In this document: positions 1-8,724 of the stretch, piece by piece
How positions within the stretch are numbered: position 1 is the stretch's first letter
How the letters are laid out: every line of letters starts with the position of its first letter
Source of the DNA: Achromobacter sp. UMC71
GTDB lineage: Bacteria > Pseudomonadota > Gammaproteobacteria > Burkholderiales > Burkholderiaceae_B
Reading direction: 5' to 3'
DNA length: 64,000 nucleotides
NCBI RefSeq assembly: GCF_014170305.1
Contig: NZ_LZZT01000010.1
Coordinates: 1 to 64,000, forward strand
Notes under the pieces: model-generated
What the model was told of the DNA's origin: nothing
What the model saw: only the letters and a program-made list of their open reading frames with translations
Database searches by the model: none
Translations under genes and position numbers: made by a program

Positions 1-1
1 A

Positions 2-748
2 CCCGACCCCCTTCCAACCAAACGCGGCTTCCTGAAAAGCCTCCTGGGCCTGACCGCCACCGCTACCTTCATCCCCATCCACGCCGAAGCCACCGGCATC
101 AACCAGCAACCCCCGCGCCGCCCAGGCCACGCCGGCAAGCGCTACGGCATGCTTGTCGACCTGCGCAAATGCATCGGCTGCCAGTCCTGTACCGTCAGCT
201 GTTCGCTGGAAAACCTGCCTCCGCTGGGCCAATTCCGCACCACCGTCCTGCAGTACGAAGTCAAACCCGACAACGGCGGCCCCTGTGCCATGGTCATGCT
301 GCCGCGCCTGTGCAACCACTGCGACAACCCGCCGTGCGTGCCCGTCTGCCCGGTCCAGGCCACCTTCCAGCGTGATGACGGCATCGTCCTGGTCGACAAC
401 GAACGCTGCGTCGGCTGCGGTTATTGCGTCCAGGCCTGTCCCTACGACGCCCGCTTCATCAACCACGACACCCAGACGGCCGACAAGTGCACCTTCTGCG
501 AACACCGCCTGGAAGCCGGTCTCTTGCCCGCCTGCGTTGAAAGCTGCGTTGGCGGCGCCCGCATCATCGGCGACCTGAACGATCCGCACAGCGCCATTTC
601 CACCCTGATGGCCGAGCATCGTGCCGACCTCAAGGTCCTCAAGCCCGACATGAAGACCGACCCGCACGTCTACTACCTGGGCCTGCCCGATGCCTTCGTG
701 CACCACATCGACGGCCAAGCCGGCGTGCGCCTGGCCGGCAGCCATTGA
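2..748 (+). CDS. ttrB: Tetrathionate reductase iron-sulfur subunit TtrB (5' end cut by window edge)
   Basis: Electron-transfer subunit with four [4Fe-4S] clusters that passes electrons from the membrane subunit to the molybdenum subunit. The reading frame is open from the window edge, before the first internal ATG at 149. The visible 248 residues begin with a Tat-like leader (KRGFLKSLLG, then a hydrophobic run), so the true start lies only a few codons outside. Cysteine groups typical of the family follow: CIGCQSC, CNHCDNPPC, CVGCGYC, and CTFC with a later CVESC. The length fits TtrB of Salmonella (about 250 residues). The next genes, ttrC and ttrA, are in the order known for Salmonella ttrBCA. 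The leader has Lys-Arg in place of the usual twin Arg. The family is certain; the TtrB assignment rests on TtrA next door. Confidence 0.9.
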   Translation, partial: PDPLPTKRGFLKSLLGLTATATFIPIHAEATGINQQPPRRPGHAGKRYGMLVDLRKCIGCQSCTVSCSLENLPPLGQFRTTVLQYEVKPDNGGPCAMVMLPRLCNHCDNPPCVPVCPVQATFQRDDGIVLVDNERCVGCGYCVQACPYDARFINHDTQTADKCTFCEHRLEAGLLPACVESCVGGARIIGDLNDPHSAISTLMAEHRADLKVLKPDMKTDPHVYYLGLPDAFVHHIDGQAGVRLAGSH

Positions 749-762
749 GCCAGGGGACCGTC

Positions 763-1797
763 ATGCAGATCACCGAATTGCTTACCCCCGTCTTCGACGC
801 CGCCTGGCTGCCGTGGGCCGTGCAGTATTTCTTTCTTATCGGCATCAGCGCCGCTACCGCGCTGACCGCTGCCTGCGCCGCCTTTGGCCGCGAAGGTTCG
901 GCCGCGCGCCGGCTGCTGCCCGCCGCCGTCACCGTGCTCTTGGTCACCGCCATCGCCGCGCCCGTGTCGCTGCTGGCCGACTTGCACCAGCCGGGCCGCT
1001 TCTGGCACTTCTATACGCGGCTCACGCCGTGGTCGTGGATGTGGCTGGGTGCGTTGCTGTTGCCCGTCTTCACCGGATTGGCCGTGATGTTCTGCGCCGC
1101 CTGGTGGTGGGGGCGCATCGCCTGGGTACGCCTGGTGGCCGTGGCCCTGGCCGTGTCTGCCGTGTCCATCCTGGTCTACACCGGCGCCGAAGTCATGGTG
1201 CTGCGCTCGCGGCCGTTGTGGCACACGCCGTTCCTGCCGCTGAACTTCGCGCTGACCGCCTGGCTGGGCGCGCTGGGCGCCATGTTCCTGGCGGCGCGCT
1301 GGCTGCCTGGCGGCCTGCGGGTCTTGCCTGTCGGCCTGCTGCGCCAGCTGAGCGTGGCGGCCGTGGCGGCGATGGCCGTGGGCGCGGGAGCCTGGGCCTT
1401 GCTGGGCTTGTTGGGGCTGGACCCGTCGTTTGACGCCGCCCTGCGCCTGTTCGCTGAGTTTCCGGTGTGGCGCGCCAGCCTGGCGGGCGCCGTCGTCACC
1501 GCCTTCTGCATCATCGCGCTACTGCAACGCGCGCCGCGCACCCTGGCCGCGCCGCTGCCGTCGGCCGCGCTGGCCCTGACCATGCTGGCCGCCGCCTGGA
1601 TCTTCCGCTGGGTCGTCTTCATGAGCGTGCAGGGCGTGCCCAAGTACGGCGCCGGCCTGTACCTGTACGACATGCCCTGGGGCAGCGACGGCCTGCTCGG
1701 CATGGTCGGCGTGCTGGGCCTGTGCGCCGCGCTGCTCGCCGCCGTGACCTACGCCCTGGAACTGTTCCCCGCGCGCGCCCGCGGCCTGGCGGCCTGA
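763..1797 (+). CDS. ttrC: Tetrathionate reductase membrane subunit TtrC (NrfD family)
   Basis: Integral membrane quinol dehydrogenase subunit that anchors TtrA/TtrB and takes electrons from the quinol pool. The 344-residue product is almost wholly hydrophobic, with about nine membrane segments, as in the NrfD/PsrC family; TtrC of Salmonella has about 340 residues. I chose ATG 763, which has a GGGGA ribosome-binding sequence, over an upstream TTG at 745 that would overlap the ttrB stop codon. It starts 14 bases after ttrB and ends 31 bases before ttrA, so the three are one operon. Motifs such as the DLHQPGRFWHFYTR loop (residues about 68-81) resemble other NrfD proteins, where this region lies near the quinol site. 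Confidence 0.88.
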   Translation: MQITELLTPVFDAAWLPWAVQYFFLIGISAATALTAACAAFGREGSAARRLLPAAVTVLLVTAIAAPVSLLADLHQPGRFWHFYTRLTPWSWMWLGALLLPVFTGLAVMFCAAWWWGRIAWVRLVAVALAVSAVSILVYTGAEVMVLRSRPLWHTPFLPLNFALTAWLGALGAMFLAARWLPGGLRVLPVGLLRQLSVAAVAAMAVGAGAWALLGLLGLDPSFDAALRLFAEFPVWRASLAGAVVTAFCIIALLQRAPRTLAAPLPSAALALTMLAAAWIFRWVVFMSVQGVPKYGAGLYLYDMPWGSDGLLGMVGVLGLCAALLAAVTYALELFPARARGLAA

Positions 1798-1828
1798 CGC
1801 CTTGCAAAGACTTCTATAGAGATTAGCC

Positions 1829-4800
1829 ATGGACAAGCAACACCCAGACGACAAGCCCGCCGCCGCGGACGAACCCGACAACGCCGCGCGCCGCAAGCTG
1901 ATCGCGCGGGGCGGCGTGGTCGCCGGCGGCATGGCCGCGTTCGCCGTGGGATACGGCGACACCGTCGCCAAGGCTGTCAAGGGCCTGGCGCACGGCACTG
2001 CCGGCGTGCCCACCGCCCACGCCGTGCGTGGCAATTCCCTGCCGCCGGAGTTTCGCATCGACCCGCTGTCGGGCCTGCTGGCCACGCAGCCCGGCCAGAC
2101 CGTCAGCCCCTCCAGTTGTCTCGGCTGCTGGACCCAGTGCGGCGTACGCCTGCGGGTGGATACCGACGCCAACCGTATCCTGCGCGTGGCCGGCAACCCC
2201 TACCATCCGCTGGCCACGACCCGGCCCGCCGCGATGGACACGCCCGTGCGCGACGTCTATGCGCAGTTGGGCGGCGACAACGGACTGGAAGGCCGCGCCA
2301 CCTCGTGCGCGCGCGGCTCGGCCATGCTGGAGCAGATGCACAGCCCGTACCGCGTGCTGCAACCGCTGAAACGCGTCGGCGGCCGCGGCGAAGGCAAGTG
2401 GCAAAGCATCTCGTTCGAACAACTGGTCCAGGAAGTCTGCGAAGGCGGCGACCTGTTCGGCGAAGGCCATGTCGACGGCCTGCGCGCCATCTTCGACCGC
2501 GACACACCGCTGGATCCCGCGAACCCCGAATACGGCGCCAAGGTCAACCAGTTCCTGTTCACGGACGCGTCCAACGAAGGCCGCACGCCGCTGATCCAGC
2601 GCTTTGCCGGGCAGTCGTTCGGCACCGTCAATTTCAGCAACCACGGCTCGTATTGCGGCCAGAGCTTCCGCGTCGGTGCGGGCGCGGCGCTGGGCGACCT
2701 GAAGGGCATGCCGCATGGCAAGCCGGATTGGGACCGCGCGCGCTTCGGCCTGTTCATCGGCGCGGCGCCGGCCCAGGCCGGCAATCCGTTCCAGCGCCAG
2801 GCCCGTCAATTGGCCGAGGCCCGCACGCGGCCCGAGGAAGTTGGCTTCACCTATGTCGTGGTGTCGCCCGTGCTGCCCGCGTCGTCCAGCCTGTCGGCCG
2901 GATCGGGCAACGAATGGGTGCCGGTCAATCCGGCCGGCGATCTGGCCCTGGCCATGGGCCTGATCCGCTGGATCCTGGACCACCAGCGCTTTGACGCCCG
3001 GGCGTTGGCGCAGCCCGGTCCCGCCGCCATGAAGGTGGCCGGCGAGGCCGCCTGGACCAACGCCACGCACCTGGTGGTGGCCGAACCCAACCATCCGCGC
3101 CAGGGCAGTTTCCTGCGCGGCGCCGACATGGGCTGGCCGCGTCCCGCCGATGCGAGCGACAAGTGGGAAGACGTCTACGTGGTGCGTCTGCAAGACGGCA
3201 CACTGGCGCCGCACACCACGGCCGCGCCGGCCATCCTGTTCGTCGATGACGCGGTGGCCGCGCCCGGCATGACGGATGCGCCCGGGGCCCTGCGGGTATG
3301 CACGTCGCTGTCGCTGCTGCACGAGCAGGCGCGCCGCAAGACGCTGGACGAATACGCCGCCTTGTGCGGCGTGCCGGTGGCCAAGATCGCCGAGCTGGCC
3401 GAGCGCTTCACCAGCCATGGCAAGCGCGCCGTGGCCGACGCGCACGGCGGCACCATGAGCGGCGCGGGCTTCTACACCGCCTACGCCATCGCCATGCTCA
3501 ACACGCTGGTGGGCAACCTGAACACGGAAGGGGGGCTGGTGCTGGACGCCGGGCCGTTCCCGCCCTACGGCGCGGGGCCGCGCTACAACATCGCGGGCTT
3601 TCCCAACCGGGCCACGCCCAAGGGCGTGGGCCTGTCCCGCAACCGGTTCCCGTACGAGAAATCCAGCGAGTTCAAGCGCAAGCAGGCCGCGGGCCAGCCG
3701 GCCTATCCGGCCGCGGCGCCCTGGTATCCGGCGACCGGCGGCCTCAGTTCCGAGATGCTGGCATCCGCCCTGGCCGGTTATCCGTACCGCGCCAAGGTCT
3801 GGTTCAACCACATGAGCAACCCGGTCTACGGTATCGCGGGATTGAAGAACGTGCTGCTGGACAAGATGAAGGACCCGGCGATATTGCCGCTGTCGGTGTC
3901 GATCAACCCGTTCATCAACGAGACCAACGCGCTGGCTGACTACATCGTGCCCGACACCGTCACCTACGAAAGCTGGGGCGTGTCGGCGCCCTGGGCCGAC
4001 GTGGTGGCCAAGGCGTCGACCGTGCGCTGGCCCGCTGTGACGCCCAAGGTGGCGAGCACGGCCGAGGGGGCGCCGGTGTGCCTGGAGTCGTTCCTGATCG
4101 CTTGCGCCAAGCGGTTGCGCATGCCGGGCTTTGGCGAAGGCGCCATCGCCGACGCGGACGGCCAGCGCTATCCGCTGGACACCGCCGAGGATTTCTTCCT
4201 GCGCGGCATGGCCAACATCGCGTTTGCCGCCGGCCGCCCCGTGCCCGAAGCCAGCGACGACGACCTGGCCCTGACCGGCGTGGCGCGCTACGGTGACTTG
4301 CTGCGCCAGAAGCTCAAGCCCGACGAATGGCGCCGGGTCGCCATGGTGATGAGCCGCGGCGGACGCTTTGACCGCATGCAGGACGCCTGGACAGGCGAGG
4401 CCGGCGCGCGCCAGACGCGCCAGGCCTGGGCCAAGCCGCTGCAAGTCTGGAGCGAGGAGCTGGCGGGCTTTCGCCATGCGATGACGGGCGAGCGCTACAG
4501 CGGCTGCCCCACTTGGTATCCGCCGCGCCTGGCCGACGGCCGCGACGTGCGCCAGCAGTATCCGCAATCTGAGTGGCCGTTCCTGCTCAGCTCGTTCAAG
4601 TCGAACCTGATGAGCTCGATGTCGATCGGCGTGGACCGGCTGCGCCAGGTGCATCCGCACAACCCGGTAGCGATCAACCGGCAGGATGGCGAACGCCTGG
4701 GCCTGCGCAACGGCGACCCCGTGCGCATCGTCACGCCCGGCGGCGCGGTCACCGGCCTGGCGCTGCTGCGCGACGGCATCCAGCCGGGCGCGGTGGGCAT

Positions 4801-5014
4801 CGAGCATGGCTACGGCCACACCGAGCTGGGCGCGCGCGCCCACGTCGTGGATGGCCGGGCCATGCCGCATGACCCGGCGCTGGCGGCGGGCGTGAACCTG
4901 AACGACCTGGGGTTTGGCGATGCTACGCGCGGGGCGCATGCCAATGTATGGATCGATTGGGTGTCGGGGGCGGCCGTGCGGCAGGGGTTGCCGGCCCGAA
5001 TCGAGCGGGCCTAG
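1829..5014 (+). CDS. ttrA: Tetrathionate reductase catalytic molybdopterin subunit TtrA
   Basis: Large bis-MGD molybdoenzyme of the DMSO reductase family that reduces tetrathionate to thiosulfate on the periplasmic side. The 1061-residue product has a Tat signal (RRKLIARGG near residue 22). A [4Fe-4S] motif follows, C97-x2-C100-x3-C104, with a fourth Cys at about 160. Long stretches match Salmonella TtrA as I recall it, for example GEGKWQ, EGGDLFGEGHVDGLRAI, and the C-terminal SGAAVRQGLPARIER. The C-terminal molydopterin-dinucleotide-binding domain includes HGYGHTELGARAH. It is the last gene of ttrBCA. The two-component system ttrRS, if present, would lie left of the window. The substrate assignment rests on full-length family similarity and gene order. 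Confidence 0.93.
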   Translation: MDKQHPDDKPAAADEPDNAARRKLIARGGVVAGGMAAFAVGYGDTVAKAVKGLAHGTAGVPTAHAVRGNSLPPEFRIDPLSGLLATQPGQTVSPSSCLGCWTQCGVRLRVDTDANRILRVAGNPYHPLATTRPAAMDTPVRDVYAQLGGDNGLEGRATSCARGSAMLEQMHSPYRVLQPLKRVGGRGEGKWQSISFEQLVQEVCEGGDLFGEGHVDGLRAIFDRDTPLDPANPEYGAKVNQFLFTDASNEGRTPLIQRFAGQSFGTVNFSNHGSYCGQSFRVGAGAALGDLKGMPHGKPDWDRARFGLFIGAAPAQAGNPFQRQARQLAEARTRPEEVGFTYVVVSPVLPASSSLSAGSGNEWVPVNPAGDLALAMGLIRWILDHQRFDARALAQPGPAAMKVAGEAAWTNATHLVVAEPNHPRQGSFLRGADMGWPRPADASDKWEDVYVVRLQDGTLAPHTTAAPAILFVDDAVAAPGMTDAPGALRVCTSLSLLHEQARRKTLDEYAALCGVPVAKIAELAERFTSHGKRAVADAHGGTMSGAGFYTAYAIAMLNTLVGNLNTEGGLVLDAGPFPPYGAGPRYNIAGFPNRATPKGVGLSRNRFPYEKSSEFKRKQAAGQPAYPAAAPWYPATGGLSSEMLASALAGYPYRAKVWFNHMSNPVYGIAGLKNVLLDKMKDPAILPLSVSINPFINETNALADYIVPDTVTYESWGVSAPWADVVAKASTVRWPAVTPKVASTAEGAPVCLESFLIACAKRLRMPGFGEGAIADADGQRYPLDTAEDFFLRGMANIAFAAGRPVPEASDDDLALTGVARYGDLLRQKLKPDEWRRVAMVMSRGGRFDRMQDAWTGEAGARQTRQAWAKPLQVWSEELAGFRHAMTGERYSGCPTWYPPRLADGRDVRQQYPQSEWPFLLSSFKSNLMSSMSIGVDRLRQVHPHNPVAINRQDGERLGLRNGDPVRIVTPGGAVTGLALLRDGIQPGAVGIEHGYGHTELGARAHVVDGRAMPHDPALAAGVNLNDLGFGDATRGAHANVWIDWVSGAAVRQGLPARIERA

Positions 5015-5058
5015 CACGCTGCGCCACACCGGCAAACAACAACAGCACCAAAGGCCAG

Positions 5059-5093
5059 GGCCTGTGCGAGGCGCCTTCCCGTGTGAACAGGCC
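5059..5093. repeat. Intergenic hairpin with a 17-bp repeat also found near 61724
   Basis: Between the convergent ends of ttrA and the BKACE gene, the arms GGCCTGT (5059-5065) and ACAGGCC (5087-5093) can pair. The loop contains most of GCCTGTGCGAGGCGCCT (5060-5076). The same 17 bases occur at 61724-61740, also between convergent gene ends. It may work as a bidirectional transcription end; no U-tract is present. Confidence 0.5.
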
Positions 5094-5948
5094 TTAGGCG
5101 ACCGCTCCATAAATCGCCCGGGCCTGTGCCGCGTCAGCCACAGGCCGGCCCAACGCGCGTGCGCCTTCGACGGCTTGCCGCACGAGATCAGCATTGCCCG
5201 CTGCCACGCTGCCGTCACGCAGCTTCAGATTATTTTCGAAGCCTACCCGCATATGCCCCCCGAACGCCGCCGCCGTCGTCACACAGGCATTCTCCTCGGC
5301 CCCAAACGCGCAAATCGCCCAAGGCAGCGAATGATCGTAAGCCGCCAGAAACGGCAGCAGATCGTAAGCCGACGACGTCTGTCCCACGCTATACCGCCCC
5401 AGCACGAACAGCACCGACCAGGCGCCCGGCGGCACCAGCCCCCGCGCCCGCAGCGACAACCAGCGCCGCACATCGCCTTCGTCATACAGAATGATCTGCG
5501 CCATGATGCGCCGCTCGGCCACCCAGGCCAGGAACGCCGCCAGCTCCGTCTCGGGAATCTCCGGCACCGCGATTTCGCGCAATCCCATCGACACCGCTTC
5601 CGGTTGCAGCTCGCGCACCAGCGCCATCTGCTCCGCCGCCTTGTACACCCCGGCCGCTTCGCTGGTGACCTGCACCAGCAGCTCGCGTCCCACCGCCCGG
5701 TCCACCGCCGCCAGCGCCTCGCGATAGGCGTGTGCATCCAGCAGATGGCTGCCGTCCGGCTTGCGCACGTGCATGTGCATCATCGCCGCGCCCGCCTCCA
5801 GGCACGCGCGCGCCTCCAGGGCCAGCGTCTCGGGCGTCATCGGCACCGCGGGATGGTCCGCCGCCTTCTTGTACGCCCCGTTGGGCGCCACTGTCACGAT
5901 CACTGGCGATGTCGCCAGCGCCGCGCGCGTCAGGGGTGCGGCGCTCAT
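5094..5948 (-). CDS. BKACE family beta-keto acid cleavage enzyme (DUF849)
   Basis: Zinc-dependent enzyme that condenses a beta-keto acid with acetyl-CoA and splits it to acetoacetate and a new CoA ester. The 284-residue length is normal for the family. The barrel motif MHMHVR supplies two His zinc ligands (H58, H60), and E238 in GFENN matches the conserved Glu. The start ATG overlaps the stop of the upstream dehydrogenase gene (ATGA), so the two are translationally coupled. A dehydrogenase that oxidises a beta-hydroxy acid followed by a BKACE enzyme is the logic of carnitine breakdown (carnitine dehydrogenase, then dehydrocarnitine cleavage). The actual substrate here is not established. Confidence 0.85.
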   Translation of the reverse strand: MSAAPLTRAALATSPVIVTVAPNGAYKKAADHPAVPMTPETLALEARACLEAGAAMMHMHVRKPDGSHLLDAHAYREALAAVDRAVGRELLVQVTSEAAGVYKAAEQMALVRELQPEAVSMGLREIAVPEIPETELAAFLAWVAERRIMAQIILYDEGDVRRWLSLRARGLVPPGAWSVLFVLGRYSVGQTSSAYDLLPFLAAYDHSLPWAICAFGAEENACVTTAAAFGGHMRVGFENNLKLRDGSVAAGNADLVRQAVEGARALGRPVADAAQARAIYGAVA

Positions 5949-6907
5949 GGCTGGATCTCCGGCAGTTCGGGCGAGATCAGGTCCAGGCCTGCGCGCAGCA
6001 ACCGGTCATAGCGGGCGCGCTCGGCCGCGATGGTCTCCGGCGTCCAGGTGTAGAACCCTTCGCCCGCCTTCATGCCGTAGCGGCCGTCCGCCGCGCGTTC
6101 GGCCAGGCATTGCGCCGGGTGGTCATCGTTGCAGAACGTGGGATACATCGTCGCGCCTGCCGCCGCGTGCACATCGATGCCCGCATGGTCGCGCTGCATG
6201 ACCGGGCCGGCCGCCAGGAAGCGGAAACCGAAACCGAAGCGCACCGCCGCGTCCACGTCTTCCGGCGACGCGATGCCGCGGTCGATCAGGTTGAATGCCT
6301 CGCGCGACAGCGCGTGCTGCAAGCGGTTGGCCAGGAACCCGGGCAGGTCCTGGCGCACCTTCACCGGCACGCTGCCGCAACGGCGCATGAACGCGATCAG
6401 GTCGTCGGCGCGGGCCTCGTCGCTGGCTTGCCCCATCACCACTTCCACCAGCGGCACCAGGTGGGCCGGCATGAAAAAGTGCAGGCCCAGCATGCGTTCG
6501 CGCGTGGCCAGCCCCTGGCCGATCGCGCTGATCGGGAAGCTGGAGCTGTTGCTCGCCAGCACCGCATCCGGCCGCGCACGGCGCACCAACTCGGCAAACA
6601 GCGTCTGCTTGATGTCCAGGCGTTCCGGCACGCATTCGATTACCAGGTCCACGCTGGCCCAGTCCACCGCGTCCAGGCTCGGCGCCGTGGCCAGCAGCGG
6701 CGCATTGGCCTCGCGGCCGATGGTCTTCAGATTTTCCGCGACGCGGCCCGGCAGCGCGGCCGCGCGCGTAGCGTCCGGCTCGATCACCGTCGTGCGGCAG
6801 GCGGCGCGCGTCAGCACTACCGCCACGTCGGCGCCCATCGTGCCGCCGCCCACCACCACCGCATGCGCCGCGCCCGGATTGGGCAGGGCCTTCGTATCCG
6901 TCTGCAT
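5945..6907 (-). CDS. 3-hydroxyacyl-CoA dehydrogenase family protein (carnitine dehydrogenase-like)
   Basis: NAD-dependent beta-hydroxy acid or acyl-CoA dehydrogenase of 320 residues. The Rossmann motif VVGGGTMG is near residue 20. The NAD-binding domain contains the SNSSSFPISAIG segment, and the C-terminal domain has FLANRLQHALSREAF, typical of 3HCDH proteins. I chose ATG 6907, preceded by AAGGAGCG; a longer open frame to 7309 runs into the divergent LysR gene and has no similarity. The gene is first in a two-gene operon with BKACE. Its size and partner resemble carnitine 3-dehydrogenase (about 320 residues), whereas fatty-acid 3HCDH enzymes are often fused or shorter. Substrate is inferred only. 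Confidence 0.85.
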   Translation of the reverse strand: MQTDTKALPNPGAAHAVVVGGGTMGADVAVVLTRAACRTTVIEPDATRAAALPGRVAENLKTIGREANAPLLATAPSLDAVDWASVDLVIECVPERLDIKQTLFAELVRRARPDAVLASNSSSFPISAIGQGLATRERMLGLHFFMPAHLVPLVEVVMGQASDEARADDLIAFMRRCGSVPVKVRQDLPGFLANRLQHALSREAFNLIDRGIASPEDVDAAVRFGFGFRFLAAGPVMQRDHAGIDVHAAAGATMYPTFCNDDHPAQCLAERAADGRYGMKAGEGFYTWTPETIAAERARYDRLLRAGLDLISPELPEIQP

Positions 6908-7003
6908 GGTTCGCTCCTTGTTCTGAAACCGCTGCTGCATCTGTATTGGGCGCCGAGTGTAGAGAAGCTTGTTTGATTGATGAAGCAGATTTTTTGGATA
7001 GAA

Positions 7004-7022
7004 TGATCGAAAAATTAGATCA
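7004..7022. promoter_or_regulatory. Candidate LysR operator TGATC-N9-GATCA
   Basis: A perfect dyad (TGATC at 7004-7008, GATCA at 7018-7022, 9-base spacer containing GAAAAATT context) in the AT-rich promoter region between the divergent dehydrogenase and LysR genes. It fits the classical LysR ATC-N9-GAT / T-N11-A form. The same dyad occurs at 10593-10611. Confidence 0.55.
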
Positions 7023-7043
7023 ATAACCGAGGCAGCCGCAGGT

Positions 7044-7952
7044 ATGCAGATCAATCTTTCGATGCGCGACATCGACACCACGCTGGTGCTGGGCCGCACG
7101 CTCAATTTCCGCCAGGCGGCCGCACAGCTGCATCTGTCGCAGTCCGCCTTGTCCACCCAGATCCAGCGCATTGAAGACGCGCTGGGCGTGAAGCTGTTCG
7201 ACCGCACCACCCGCAGCGTGCGCCTGACGGCGGCCGGCGAGGTCTTCATGCAGCAGGCCGCGGCCCTGCAGGTGGCGTTTCGCGACGCCATCGCCGCCGT
7301 CAGCGGCATTGCCAGCGCCGAGCATGGCCAGGTGTCGGTGGCGGCGCTGCCGTCGCTGGCCGCGCGGCTGCTGCCGCGGGTGCTGATGGCGTATCGTCAG
7401 GCCCACCCGCAGGTGGCGCTGAAAGTGCGCGACACGCTGTCTGGCCCGGCCTTTGACTTGGTGCGCGCGGGCGAAGTGGACTTCGCGCTGACCGCCGCCG
7501 ATCCGCAGCACGCCGACCTGCACTACGTGCCGCTGATGTCCGACAGCTTCATCTTGCTGATTCCCCAGGCGCATCCGCTGGCCAAGTCGCGCGGGCCGCT
7601 GCGCTGGGCCGACACGGCATCGGCCGCGCATGTGTCCATGGTGCATCCGAGCAGTGTGCGCCAGTACACGGAGTGGGCCTTTCTGCAGAACCGCATCCGC
7701 TTCACGCCGGCCTTCGAGGCCGAGCACCTGACTACCATCGTGGCCATGGTCGAATGCGGCTTTGGCGTGGCGGCGTTGCCCGAGATCGCGGCGGGCGCGG
7801 TGGCGCAGAACGGCATCGTGCAGCGGCCGCTGACCGGCCCCGTTGCCGAACGCTCGATCGGATTGGTGACGGCGCGCAACCGCAGCCTGCCGCCGGCCGC
7901 GGCGGCGCTGGTGTCGATGTTGCGGGAATATCTGGCGGATCAGGCGCGTTGA
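7044..7952 (+). CDS. LysR-family transcriptional regulator
   Basis: DNA-binding regulator of 302 residues with the usual architecture. A winged HTH (FRQAAAQLHLSQSALSTQIQ, residues about 26-45) is followed by a linker helix and a periplasmic-binding-protein-like effector domain. It is divergent from the dehydrogenase-BKACE operon, so it probably controls that operon and itself through the dyad at 7004-7022. An alternative start is ATG 7062. The effector is unknown; the neighbouring enzymes suggest a small hydroxy or keto acid. Confidence 0.9.
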   Translation: MQINLSMRDIDTTLVLGRTLNFRQAAAQLHLSQSALSTQIQRIEDALGVKLFDRTTRSVRLTAAGEVFMQQAAALQVAFRDAIAAVSGIASAEHGQVSVAALPSLAARLLPRVLMAYRQAHPQVALKVRDTLSGPAFDLVRAGEVDFALTAADPQHADLHYVPLMSDSFILLIPQAHPLAKSRGPLRWADTASAAHVSMVHPSSVRQYTEWAFLQNRIRFTPAFEAEHLTTIVAMVECGFGVAALPEIAAGAVAQNGIVQRPLTGPVAERSIGLVTARNRSLPPAAAALVSMLREYLADQAR

Positions 7953-8021
7953 CGGTGCGCCCAGGGGGGCCGGGGGCAGGGCGCCGAATCCCGCAAGGCG
8001 CCCACCGCGCCGGCGCCTGTC

Positions 8022-8705
8022 TCACGTGCCGCGGCGGGCCTGTTCCGACGCCAGGTAGGCATCGCGCGACGGCAGCAGGTGTTCCCGGCACACCGCCATC
8101 AGCGTCTCGCGATCCCCATCGCGCAGCGCGTGGATCATGGCCCAGTGCTCTTGCCGGGCGCGTTCGCGGTAGTTGGCTGCGGCCAGCGAGCCAAAGCGGA
8201 TCGGGTGGGTGCGGCGCGCATATTCCTCGATCGCCTGCCCCAGTACCGCGTTGTCCAGCAGGCCGAAGAACTCGCGGTGAAAGCGCTGGTTGCTGCGGAA
8301 TACGCGGCGCGCATCGCCATCTGCCACGGCCGCGTCATGCTCGCGCTGCACCGCGATCAGCGCCGCCAGCCGCGCCGGCGGTACGGGCAGCGGCATCAGG
8401 CTGGCGGCGTGCACCTCCAGCACTTCGCGCAGCGCGTACAGCTCCATCACCTCGCTGACCGCGAACGCCCGCACCACCGCGCCCACGTTGCGCTTGCGCT
8501 CGACCACGCCCAGCAGCTCCAGCTCCACCAGCACCTGGCGCACCGCGTGCCGTTTCATGCCGAAGCGGGCCATCAGGTCGTCTTCGGTCAGGCGTTCGCG
8601 CGGGTGCAGGCGGCCGAAGACGATGTCTTCTTCCAGCGCGGCGACCGCCAGGGAGACGGCGTCGGGCGCTTGCGGTTGCAGGGCGTCAGGCGTGATGGCG
8701 TTCAT
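8022..8705 (-). CDS. GntR-family regulator, FadR/FCD subfamily
   Basis: Regulator of 227 residues. The N-terminal winged HTH contains HPRERLTEDDLMARFGM and MKRHAVRQVLVELELLGVV. The C-terminal all-helical FCD domain has the His-rich metal or ligand site (RFHREFF, and HWAMIHALRDGD near the end). The gene lies 19 bases after the IlvD/Edd dehydratase gene on the same strand and probably belongs to the same transcript, acting as a feedback repressor responding to an organic acid. Promoter targets in this region would be the divergent 10501-10720 interval. Confidence 0.87.
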   Translation of the reverse strand: MNAITPDALQPQAPDAVSLAVAALEEDIVFGRLHPRERLTEDDLMARFGMKRHAVRQVLVELELLGVVERKRNVGAVVRAFAVSEVMELYALREVLEVHAASLMPLPVPPARLAALIAVQREHDAAVADGDARRVFRSNQRFHREFFGLLDNAVLGQAIEEYARRTHPIRFGSLAAANYRERARQEHWAMIHALRDGDRETLMAVCREHLLPSRDAYLASEQARRGT

Positions 8706-8724
8706 GGGCGCGGGTCCGGTCAGG

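Noticed and set aside
1823..5218. 1131-residue open frame antisense to ttrA
   Set aside because: High-GC shadow frame: rich in His, Arg, Gly and Ala with no domain; ttrA on the other strand is certain.
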